Below, piece after piece: positions 1-5,186 of a stretch of DNA of 6,196 nt (positions are counted from its first letter, which is position 1; every line of letters starts with the position of its first letter). A program made the translations under genes and the position numbers. Origin of the DNA: S34-282 sp034422075 (lineage in GTDB: Bacteria; Chloroflexota; Dehalococcoidia; Lucifugimonadales; Australimonadaceae); the NCBI GenBank assembly GCA_034422075.1, contig DAOUJX010000071.1, forward strand, positions 1 to 6,196, written 5' to 3'. A model generated the notes under the pieces. That model had not been told where the DNA came from. It ran no database searches and saw nothing but the letters and a program-made list of their open reading frames with translations.

Positions 1-176
1 AGAAGGGCCACGCCATCCGCGTCGAGGTGTCGTCGAGCAACTTCCCCCGATTCGACCGCAACCCGAACACGGGCGAGGAGCCGTCGACCGCGTCCACGTG
101 GCGCCGCGCGAGCCAGAGAGTGCTGCACGACGCGGCGCACCCGTCGCGAATCACGCTGCCAATCATCCCGCGCTAG
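1..176 (+). CDS. CocE/NonD family hydrolase, C-terminal fragment (5' end outside window)
   Basis: This is the last 57 codons of a gene that begins upstream; the frame enters at base 3 and ends at TAG 174-176. The visible peptide contains the pattern SSSNFPRFDRNPNTGE, followed about 20 residues later by QRVLHD..HPSRITLPIIP. This matches the C-terminal jelly-roll domain (PepX_C type) of the CocE/NonD alpha/beta hydrolases, where 'SSNFPRFDRN.NTG' and a closing 'HPS.L.LP..P' are characteristic. Members are serine hydrolases acting on esters or on X-Pro/acyl-amino-acid bonds. The catalytic Ser-Asp-His triad lies upstream and cannot be seen, so the substrate is unknown. The gene is on the same strand as the following operon, but a 61-base gap with a promoter separates them, so it probably belongs to a different transcription unit. 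Family assignment is fairly sure; function within the family is open. Confidence 0.8.
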   Translation, partial: KGHAIRVEVSSSNFPRFDRNPNTGEEPSTASTWRRASQRVLHDAAHPSRITLPIIPR

Positions 177-185
177 CGCCCCACG

Positions 186-215
186 TTCCGCGCCGGCGGC
201 GCATTTGGGTATAAT
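186..215 (+). promoter_or_regulatory. Predicted sigma-70-type promoter of the yceD-rpmF-fabD-nusB-acpP operon
   Basis: An exact TATAAT -10 hexamer lies at 210-215 in otherwise very GC-rich sequence. The best -35 candidate, TTCCGC at 186-191 with an 18-base spacer, matches TTGACA only at the first two bases, so recognition probably depends mainly on the -10 element. Transcription would start near 221-223, giving a leader of about 15 bases that consists essentially of the yceD Shine-Dalgarno sequence. The position directly ahead of a five-gene run supports the call. Confidence 0.65.
190..202. other. Short perfect GC hairpin in the gap before yceD
   Basis: GCGCC-GGC-GGCGC forms a perfect 5-bp stem with a 3-base loop, 13 bases after the stop of the upstream hydrolase. 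No U-run follows (the next bases are ATTTGGG), so it is not a classical intrinsic terminator. It overlaps the region where a -35 box would lie. It could weakly terminate the upstream transcript or be chance in GC-rich DNA. Confidence 0.3.
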
Positions 216-223
216 TCGAGGTT

Positions 224-228
224 GGAGG
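224..228 (+). promoter_or_regulatory. Ribosome binding site that sets the yceD start
   Basis: GGAGG lies 9 bases before ATG 238. This favours that ATG over the in-frame TTG at 205, which sits inside the promoter region and would lie upstream of the predicted transcription start. Confidence 0.75.
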
Positions 229-237
229 ACGGAAGCG

Positions 238-753
238 ATGGGCCTGCAGACCAACGTCGCAGGGCTGCTCAAGGATGCGCTTGGCGCGAAGCGAACGCAC
301 TCCTATGAGGGACCCTGGACCGCTGATGGGGCGCCGCAGTCGCAGGTCGACGTCAGCGTGCAGCTCACCCGCACCGACCGCGGCATCTGGGTATTCGGAG
401 CGGCCAAGGTGTCGTACGATGCCGAGTGCGCCCGCTGCCTCGTGCCCTTCACCTCCTGGGTCGATACGGAGGTGGACGAGGAGTACCTGCCCTCCATCGA
501 CATTGCCTCCGGTGGGCGCATACGCTATGAAGAGCAGGACGAGGACAGCTTCCGGATTGACGAGCATCACGAGATCGACCTCACGGAGGCGATGCGGCAG
601 TACACGCTGGCGGCAATGCCGCTGGCACCCGTTTGCGGGGAGGATTGCCGCGGACTCTGCGCCCGGTGCGGCACGAGCCTGAACGAGAACGCCTGCGCGT
701 GCGAGCGCGAGCCCGACCCGAGGCTCGCACCGCTACGCGAATTACTGGCCTAG
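238..753 (+). CDS. yceD: YceD family protein (DUF177), ribosome/23S rRNA-associated
   Basis: The protein has 171 residues, a usual length for DUF177/YceD. Family members are genetically linked to rpmF and are implicated in 23S rRNA accumulation or large-subunit assembly; the biochemical role is not settled. Visible signatures are a CARC pair (Cys64, Cys67) after the N-terminal beta region, an acidic middle with 'IDLTEAMRQYTLAAMPLAPVC' character (about 113-133), and a C-terminal cysteine cluster: CGEDC (133, 137), GLCARCG (141, 144) and CAC (153, 155), followed by DPRLAPL. The cluster is typical of bacterial YceD and could bind zinc (inference). ATG 238 was chosen for its GGAGG site; the longer TTG start would add 11 residues without family resemblance. 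The gene leads the operon, and rpmF follows after 12 bases, the classic yceD-rpmF pairing. Confidence 0.92.
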   Translation: MGLQTNVAGLLKDALGAKRTHSYEGPWTADGAPQSQVDVSVQLTRTDRGIWVFGAAKVSYDAECARCLVPFTSWVDTEVDEEYLPSIDIASGGRIRYEEQDEDSFRIDEHHEIDLTEAMRQYTLAAMPLAPVCGEDCRGLCARCGTSLNENACACEREPDPRLAPLRELLA

Positions 754-765
754 CAAGGAATACAC

Positions 766-957
766 ATGCCACCACTCCCCAAGAAGAAGCGGACGCGTGC
801 GAAGAAGGGCTCCCGTTGGGCACACCGCCAAGCGTCCAAGCCGAACGTCGTCGAGTGCCCGCGCTGCCACCGGCCGATGCTGACGCACCGCGCCTGCCCC
901 GCCTGCGGCTACTATCGCGGACGCGACATCCTCAAAGTAGAAGCCGAGCCGTCCTAG
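766..957 (+). CDS. rpmF: 50S ribosomal protein L32 (bL32), zinc-ribbon form
   Basis: This 63-residue basic protein is a structural component of the large ribosomal subunit near the peptidyl-transferase region. The N-terminus MPPLPKKKRTRAKKGSRWAH (1-20) is the characteristic lysine/arginine-rich L32 extension. A zinc ribbon follows: CPRC (Cys31, Cys34) and CPAC (Cys44, Cys47), then GYYRGR. All four cysteines are present, so this is the zinc-binding (C+) form; in some bacteria C- paralogues replace it under zinc limitation. AAGGAA at 755-760 precedes ATG 766 by 5 bases. The gene sits 12 bases after yceD and 7 before fabD, so all three are surely cotranscribed. Confidence 0.97.
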   Translation: MPPLPKKKRTRAKKGSRWAHRQASKPNVVECPRCHRPMLTHRACPACGYYRGRDILKVEAEPS

Positions 958-964
958 CCCGCGC

Positions 965-1891
965 ATGACCGCAGCGCACACCGCCTTCCTGTTCCCCGGC
1001 CAGGGGGCGCAGACCGTCGGCATGGGGCTGGACGCCTACGAGGGCTCCCGAGCCGCAAGGGCCGTCTTCGACGAGGCCGGCAGCGTACTCGGCCAAACGC
1101 TTTCCCACGTCATATTCGAAGGCCCGAGCGACGAGTTGACGCGCTCGAGCAACGCGCAGCCCGCGTTGCTAGCCGTGAGCATCGCCTACCTGCGGGCGCT
1201 CGAGGAGCGCCTCGGGGACAACGCCCCGCATCCTGCTTTCGTCGCCGGTCACAGCCTCGGCGAGTACACGGCCCTGGTCGCGTCCGGCTCACTGAGCCTC
1301 GCTGAAGGCCTGCGCCTCGTGCGCCTTCGGGGCGAGGCCATGCAACACGCATCCGATGCCACGCCGAGTGGCATGGCGGCGCTCATCGGGATGCAACTGT
1401 CCACCGCGCAAGCAGTGTGTGCGGAGACAGGCGCAGAGGTGGCCAACGTCAACAGCGAACAGCAGATCGTCATCGCGGGGCCGCGCGAGGAGCTCGACCG
1501 CGCCATCGCGCTCGCAAGCGAGCGGGGCGCACGGCGCGCCATCCCGTTGGAAGTCGCCGGTGCCTTCCATTCGCAGGTCATGCGCCCTGCCCAGGACGCG
1601 CTCAATGAAGCGCTAGTGGACGTCGATATCCGCCCGCCGTCGGTCCCGCTCGTGGCCAACACGACGGGCCGGCCGATGACCGAGCCGGACGCGATACGCG
1701 CGGAGCTGGCGCAGCAGGTGTGCGCCCCGGTGCTGTGGCAGGAGTCGGTCGAGTTCATGGCGGGCGCAGGGGTGGAGCGGTTCGTCGAGATAGGGCCGGG
1801 GAACGTGCTCACGGGGCTGGCCAAACGCACCGCACCCGGCTGTGAGACCGCCAATGTTCGCAGCCTAGACGGCATCGCGGCACTCGCGTAA
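965..1891 (+). CDS. fabD: Malonyl-CoA:ACP transacylase
   Basis: This 308-residue cytoplasmic enzyme transfers malonyl from CoA to the phosphopantetheine arm of acyl carrier protein, supplying the extender unit for type II fatty-acid synthesis. Family motifs appear in order: FPGQGAQ (10-16, oxyanion Gln13), the nucleophile elbow GHSLGEY (95-101, Ser97), an arginine in RLRGEAM (Arg122) that should bind the malonyl carboxylate, GAFHS (199-203, catalytic His202), QQVCAPVLW (250-258, a glutamine conserved in FabD) and a C-terminal EIGPGNVL (275-282). Length is normal, and every expected catalytic residue is present. ATG 965 lies 7 bases after the rpmF stop without a recognisable Shine-Dalgarno sequence, so translation probably depends on coupling to rpmF. 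Its protein partner, AcpP, is encoded two genes downstream. Type I or polyketide acyltransferases share the fold, but the stand-alone form and context indicate FabD. Confidence 0.97.
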   Translation: MTAAHTAFLFPGQGAQTVGMGLDAYEGSRAARAVFDEAGSVLGQTLSHVIFEGPSDELTRSSNAQPALLAVSIAYLRALEERLGDNAPHPAFVAGHSLGEYTALVASGSLSLAEGLRLVRLRGEAMQHASDATPSGMAALIGMQLSTAQAVCAETGAEVANVNSEQQIVIAGPREELDRAIALASERGARRAIPLEVAGAFHSQVMRPAQDALNEALVDVDIRPPSVPLVANTTGRPMTEPDAIRAELAQQVCAPVLWQESVEFMAGAGVERFVEIGPGNVLTGLAKRTAPGCETANVRSLDGIAALA

Positions 1892-1923
1892 CCTAGGATT
1901 CGCTCCGGCAGCACGCCACAGCT

Positions 1924-2376
1924 ATGTCCGACGCATCACCCTCCAAATCACACGGGCGCGGCGCGCAGCGGCGAGGGCGCATCCTCGCGCTGCAGGTCCT
2001 GTACGAGAGCGACCTGACGGAACACAGCTGGCGCCACGCGCTAGCGCACCAGGCCTGCGTGATGCGCTTCTCGAAGCAGGCGCTGCCGTATGCGGAGCGC
2101 TGGGTCGACGGCGTGCTGGCCCACCAGGCGGAGATGGACACGTTGATAAGCCGATTCGCCCCCGCCTGGCCTGTCGAACAGCTCGCCGTCGTGGACCGCA
2201 ACGTCCTGCGGCTTGCCCTGTACGAACTGCGCTACGAGCGCGACACGCCGGCAAAGGTCGTCATCAACGAGGCCGTGGAGCTGGCCAAGACGTACGGGAG
2301 CGAGACATCGCCGCGGTTCGTGAACGGCGTGCTCGGAGCGGCACTGGAAGAAGATGCCATCGCGCTGGAGCGATGA
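1924..2376 (+). CDS. nusB: Transcription antitermination factor NusB
   Basis: This 150-residue all-helical RNA-binding protein pairs with NusE (S10) on boxA RNA to prevent premature termination in rRNA operons and to assist rRNA folding. A short basic N-terminus (about 8-19) is followed by the family pattern RGRILALQVLYESD (17-30). The C-terminal half carries the strongest signature: VVDRNVLRLALYEL (89-102), PAKVVINEAVELAKTYG (109-125) and RFVNGVLG (131-138). Length matches the family. ATG 1924 is the only start candidate after an in-frame TAG at 1894; no Shine-Dalgarno sequence lies in the usual window, and the 32-base gap from fabD holds no terminator. Its place between fabD and acpP is unusual, since nusB more often sits beside ribH, folD or dxs/xseA genes. 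Other ribosome-related genes at the operon head make growth-linked co-regulation plausible (inference). Confidence 0.95.
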   Translation: MSDASPSKSHGRGAQRRGRILALQVLYESDLTEHSWRHALAHQACVMRFSKQALPYAERWVDGVLAHQAEMDTLISRFAPAWPVEQLAVVDRNVLRLALYELRYERDTPAKVVINEAVELAKTYGSETSPRFVNGVLGAALEEDAIALER

Positions 2377-2387
2377 GCGCTAAGCCG

Positions 2388-2393
2388 AGGAGA
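2388..2393 (+). promoter_or_regulatory. Strong ribosome binding site of acpP
   Basis: AGGAGA, inside a longer GAGGAGA, ends 5 bases before ATG 2399. It selects that ATG over the out-of-frame ATG at 2394. This near-ideal site contrasts with fabD and nusB, which have none, and fits the need for abundant acyl carrier protein. Confidence 0.8.
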
Positions 2394-2398
2394 ATGGA

Positions 2399-2656
2399 AT
2401 GGCAAGTGTTCTTGAACGTGTGCGCAACGTAGTGGTCGACCGCCTGGGCGTGGATGAGGAGGCCGTCAAGCCCGAGTCCTCGTTCGTGGACGACCTCAAT
2501 GCCGATTCGCTGGACATCGTCGAACTGGTCATGGCGCTGGAGGAGGAGTTCTCCGAGGGCGACGAGGGGCTGAAGATACCGGACGAGGACGCCGAGGGGA
2601 TTCGCACCATCCAAGACGCGATCGACTACATCAAGGCCAAGGGCTTCAGCGACTAG
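2399..2656 (+). CDS. acpP: Acyl carrier protein
   Basis: This 85-residue acidic protein carries growing acyl chains in type II fatty-acid synthesis after a 4'-phosphopantetheine group is attached. The attachment motif is DSL (36-38) within LNADSLDIVELVMALEEEF (33-51), so the modified residue is Ser37. Helix III is represented by IPDEDAEGIRTIQDAIDYI (60-78). Compared with E. coli AcpP as I recall it, the loop between helix II and IPDE is about five residues longer here (SEGDEGLK in place of DTE), which explains the length of 85 instead of 78. The stand-alone form, the extended EEEF helix and the fabD neighbour indicate the primary metabolism ACP and not a polyketide carrier domain. A strong ribosome binding site precedes it. 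It closes the first operon; no clear hairpin-plus-U terminator follows. Confidence 0.96.
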   Translation: MASVLERVRNVVVDRLGVDEEAVKPESSFVDDLNADSLDIVELVMALEEEFSEGDEGLKIPDEDAEGIRTIQDAIDYIKAKGFSD

Positions 2657-2695
2657 CCACCCGCTTGGTCTGCGGTTCTGGACCCGGCCGCTCTC

Positions 2696-2725
2696 TTGAA
2701 GTCGGCTCGGCCTAGGTCGTATTGT
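2696..2725 (+). promoter_or_regulatory. Possible promoter for the uracil-DNA glycosylase / RNase J genes
   Basis: TTGAAG (2696-2701, 4 of 6 consensus) and TATTGT (2720-2725, 4 of 6) are separated by 18 bases in the 102-base gap after acpP, the largest gap in the window. A start near 2732 would give a leader of about 27 bases ending in the GAGGTG site. The match is moderate and readthrough from acpP is equally possible, as no terminator is seen. Confidence 0.4.
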
Positions 2726-2748
2726 CGCGCCACGCAATCCCTGCGCCC

Positions 2749-2754
2749 GAGGTG
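2749..2754 (+). promoter_or_regulatory. Ribosome binding site that sets the GTG start of the glycosylase
   Basis: GAGGTG lies 4 bases before GTG 2759. No comparable site precedes the in-frame TTG at 2696, which overlaps the putative -35 box and would add 21 residues unlike the family's N-terminus. Confidence 0.6.
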
Positions 2755-2758
2755 GGAC

Positions 2759-3457
2759 GTGGCAGACCTCAGCTCCATCGACCAGCGCGTACGGCGGTGC
2801 ACCGAGTGTGCACTGCACGCGACGCGCACCAACGCCGTGCCGGGCGAGGGCTCGCCCCAAGCCAACCTCATGTTCATCGGCGAGGGCCCCGGCTTTCACG
2901 AGGACCGTCAGGGGAGGCCGTTCGTCGGGCCCGCCGGTCAGTTCCTGAACGAGCTGCTGGGCTCGGTCGGGCTGCGGCGCGAGGACGTGTACATCACCAA
3001 CATGGTGAAATGCCGCCCTCCCCACAACCGCGACCCCTTCCCCGGAGAGATTGCGTCCTGCTCCGCCTACTTGGAGGAGCAGATCGCGACTATCCGCCCC
3101 AAGGTCATCATCCCCCTCGGGCGGCACGCGCTGGGCAAGTGGTTTCCCAATGGAAGCATCGGGAAGCTGCGCGCCAAGCCGAAACGGTTCGGCGACGTGA
3201 CGGTGCTGCCCATGTACCATCCGGCGGCGGCCCTGCACAACGGCAACCTGCGGAGCACGATCGTCGCCGACTTCGCGCAGGTCGGGGAGCTGCTCAAGGA
3301 GAGCCCGCCCCCTGCGGCGCCTCCCCAACCGGTCACAGGGCAGCCGTCAATGCTCGACGGGACGATTACACCCGTGCCCGCCGTGCCGCAGGCCGACGAA
3401 CCGCCGGTGGAGGCGCCTGAACCGCAGCACCTGGTAGGGCAGCCCTCCCTGTTCTAG
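2759..3457 (+). CDS. Family 4 uracil-DNA glycosylase with [4Fe-4S] cluster and proline-rich tail
   Basis: This 232-residue enzyme should excise uracil from DNA, starting base-excision repair of deaminated cytosine. Four cysteines at 14, 17, 85 and 101 are arranged as in family 4 UDGs, which bind a [4Fe-4S] cluster. Other signatures are the catalytic-loop motif GEGPGFHED (41-49), GRPFVGPAGQFLNELL (52-67), YITNMVKCRPPHNRDP (78-93) and the leucine-loop motif HPAAAL (154-159). The core ends near residue 180. A tail of about 50 residues rich in Pro/Ala/Glu follows; it is probably disordered and contains QPSML (195-199) and, at the extreme C-terminus, QPSLF (228-232). Both resemble the bacterial sliding-clamp binding pentapeptide QL[SD]LF. 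GTG 2759 was chosen for its GAGGTG site and because the protein then begins just before the first cluster cysteines, as in relatives. RNase J follows after 34 bases. Family 5 is less likely because of the GEGPG..ED motif. Confidence 0.9.
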   Translation: MADLSSIDQRVRRCTECALHATRTNAVPGEGSPQANLMFIGEGPGFHEDRQGRPFVGPAGQFLNELLGSVGLRREDVYITNMVKCRPPHNRDPFPGEIASCSAYLEEQIATIRPKVIIPLGRHALGKWFPNGSIGKLRAKPKRFGDVTVLPMYHPAAALHNGNLRSTIVADFAQVGELLKESPPPAAPPQPVTGQPSMLDGTITPVPAVPQADEPPVEAPEPQHLVGQPSLF

Positions 3458-3476
3458 GAAAGCGGGACACCAGCCC

Positions 3477-3481
3477 AGGAA
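3477..3481 (+). promoter_or_regulatory. Ribosome binding site of the RNase J gene
   Basis: AGGAA ends 10 bases before ATG 3492. It lies too close (1 base) to the in-frame TTG at 3483 and too far (19 bases) from ATG 3501, so it favours ATG 3492. Confidence 0.5.
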
Positions 3482-3491
3482 TTTGCTTAGC

Positions 3492-5156
3492 ATGGCAGCG
3501 ATGGCCGATTCCGTTCGCATAATCCCCCTTGGCGGCCTCGGAGAGGTCGGCAAGAACATGATGGCGGTCGAGTGCGGCGACGACATCATCGTCATCGACG
3601 CCGGGGTCATGTTCCCCAAGGAGGACATGCTGGGCGTCGACCTCGTGCTGCCGGACACGACGTACCTCGTGGACAACGCGCCGAGCGTACGCGCGGTGGT
3701 GATTACGCACGGGCACGAGGACCACATCGGCGCCCTGCCCTACGTGCTGCAGGACCTCGACGTTCCCGTCTACGCGCCGCCACTGGCCTACGAACTGGTC
3801 AAGGTGAAGCTGGAGGAGCACGACACGCTGAGGGGCCACGAACTGCACGAGGTGCAGCCCGGGGAAGTGCGGGCCTTCGGCGCACTGTCCGTCGAGTTCT
3901 TCCGCGTCTGCCACAGCATCCCCGATGCGTGCGGGCTGGCCATCCAAACGCCGCTCGGGACCATCGTCCATACGGGCGACTTCAAGATCGACCACACCCC
4001 CGTCGATGGCAGGGCACTTGACCTGCAGCGCATCGGCGAGCTGGGTCGGGAGGGCGTGCTGCTGCTCCTCTCCGACTCGACGGCCGCCGAATCGCCCGGC
4101 CACACGCCGTCCGAGCAGATAGTGAGCGAGGGACTCAAGCACGTCATGGCCGATGCGCCCGGGCGCGTGCTGGTTGCGACATTCGCCTCGCTCATCGCAC
4201 GCATCCAACAGGTCGTCGACGCCGCCGTCCATGACGGGCGCAAGGTCGCGTTCGCGGGCCGGAGCATGATGGACAACGTGAAGATGGCGCTCAGCAAGGG
4301 CTACTTGCAGGCGCCCAGCGGCGTCATCATCGATATCGCGGAACTCGAGTTGCTGCCTCCCGAACGGCAGGTCATCGTCATCACGGGCAGCCAGGGCGAG
4401 CCCACGTCCGTGCTCGTGCGCATCGCCAACCGGCGCTACCGCGAGATCGCCGTCGGCGAGGGAGACACCGTCATCCTGTCGGCGTCGACCATTCCGGGCA
4501 ACGAGCGCGTGGTCGCACGGACGCTCGACGACCTCGTGCGCCAAGGCGCGCGCGTGGTGACGCCGCGAACGGCGCCGGTCCACGTGGGCGGACACGGCAG
4601 CCAGGAGGAGCTAAAGCTGATGCTCCGCCTCATCGAGCCGCACTACTTCGTCCCCGTCCACGGCGAGTACCGCATGCTGGCGGCGCACGCCGAGCTTGCC
4701 CGAGCGGTGGGCGTCACGCTCGAGAACGTCTTCGTGCTGGAGGACGGCGACGTGCTCGAGATTTCGGAGGAGGAGGCCAGGATCGTCGAACAGGTACCCG
4801 CCGGCCATGTCTACGTCGACGGGGCGGAGCGCTTCGACATGTCGAGCGTCATTCTGCGCGACCGCAGGCGTTTGGCGGAGGAGGGTTTCGCCGTCGTCGT
4901 CATCCCATTCGACCACTCGCGCGGGCAGCTTGCGGGCAAGGTCGAGGTCATCACGCACGGCTTCGTCGACGCGGCGCGCGCGCAGGAGTTGAGCGAGCAG
5001 GCGGCACATTTGTTGGCCAATCAGGTGTTCAACAACGACGGTTACCCCATAGAGTGGGGGGAGGCACGCCAGACCATCCGCTCGGCGCTTGGGGCCCTGC
5101 TCCATCGCGAGACAGGACGCCGTCCGTTCATCATTCCCGTGCCGGTCGAGGTCTGA
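3492..5156 (+). CDS. rnj: Ribonuclease J
   Basis: This 554-residue metallo-beta-lactamase/beta-CASP nuclease degrades and matures RNA in the cytoplasm with 5'-3' exonuclease and endonuclease activity. It takes the place of RNase E in many bacteria. The N-terminus IIPLGGLGEVGKNM (10-23) is diagnostic. Metal-site motifs are HGHEDH (73-78), the CHSIPDA histidine (His141), HTGDFKID (160-167, Asp163) and HVGGHGSQEE (364-373, His364 and His368), followed by PVHGEYRML (388-396, His390). LSDSTAAESPGHTPSE (193-208) and the region 225-340 form the beta-CASP insert, with the TGSQGEP motif (298-304). A C-terminal domain covers about 450-554 and ends normally, so the enzyme is complete; only one RNase J gene is in the window, so I use the neutral symbol rnj. 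It probably shares a transcript with the upstream glycosylase and the ftsK-like gene 30 bases downstream. The rnj-ftsK adjacency is known from several high-GC phyla. Confidence 0.96.
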   Translation: MAAMADSVRIIPLGGLGEVGKNMMAVECGDDIIVIDAGVMFPKEDMLGVDLVLPDTTYLVDNAPSVRAVVITHGHEDHIGALPYVLQDLDVPVYAPPLAYELVKVKLEEHDTLRGHELHEVQPGEVRAFGALSVEFFRVCHSIPDACGLAIQTPLGTIVHTGDFKIDHTPVDGRALDLQRIGELGREGVLLLLSDSTAAESPGHTPSEQIVSEGLKHVMADAPGRVLVATFASLIARIQQVVDAAVHDGRKVAFAGRSMMDNVKMALSKGYLQAPSGVIIDIAELELLPPERQVIVITGSQGEPTSVLVRIANRRYREIAVGEGDTVILSASTIPGNERVVARTLDDLVRQGARVVTPRTAPVHVGGHGSQEELKLMLRLIEPHYFVPVHGEYRMLAAHAELARAVGVTLENVFVLEDGDVLEISEEEARIVEQVPAGHVYVDGAERFDMSSVILRDRRRLAEEGFAVVVIPFDHSRGQLAGKVEVITHGFVDAARAQELSEQAAHLLANQVFNNDGYPIEWGEARQTIRSALGALLHRETGRRPFIIPVPVEV

Positions 5157-5167
5157 GGCAGCCACAG

Positions 5168-5177
5168 AAGGAGAAGG
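5168..5177 (+). promoter_or_regulatory. Ribosome binding region of the FtsK-like gene
   Basis: AAGGAG at 5168-5173 and a second AAGG at 5174-5177 precede GTG 5187 by 13 and 9 bases. No other in-frame start lies between this region and the first membrane helix, so GTG 5187 is the best start. Confidence 0.55.
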
Positions 5178-5186
5178 CGAAGCGCA

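Noticed and set aside
170..179. Palindrome GCGCTAGCGC over the stop codon of the upstream hydrolase
   Set aside because: A perfect 10-base palindrome, but it is short, mostly GC, overlaps coding sequence and is not repeated nearby, so chance is a sufficient explanation.
205..237. TTG 205 as start of yceD
   Set aside because: It lies upstream of the -10 box, has no ribosome binding site, and adds 11 residues unlike the family. ATG 238 follows GGAGG at good spacing.
2670..2692. Possible terminator after acpP
   Set aside because: GCGG...CCGC can pair only through a few base pairs around mismatches, and no U-run follows, so it does not meet the pattern of an intrinsic terminator.
2696..2758. 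TTG 2696 as start of the uracil-DNA glycosylase
   Set aside because: No ribosome binding site precedes it, it overlaps a -35-like element, and the extra 21 residues do not resemble family N-termini.
2264..3328. 354-residue open frame on the minus strand across nusB, acpP and the glycosylase
   Set aside because: It spans three verified genes and two gaps on the opposite strand, with no domain and no sensible ribosome binding site. It is a coding shadow.
3366..4595. 409-residue open frame on the minus strand opposite the RNase J gene
   Set aside because: It lies antisense to a complete, motif-verified RNase J, is rich in His/Arg/Asp from GC-biased complementary codons, and shows no recognisable domain. 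Long antisense frames are expected in GC-rich coding DNA.
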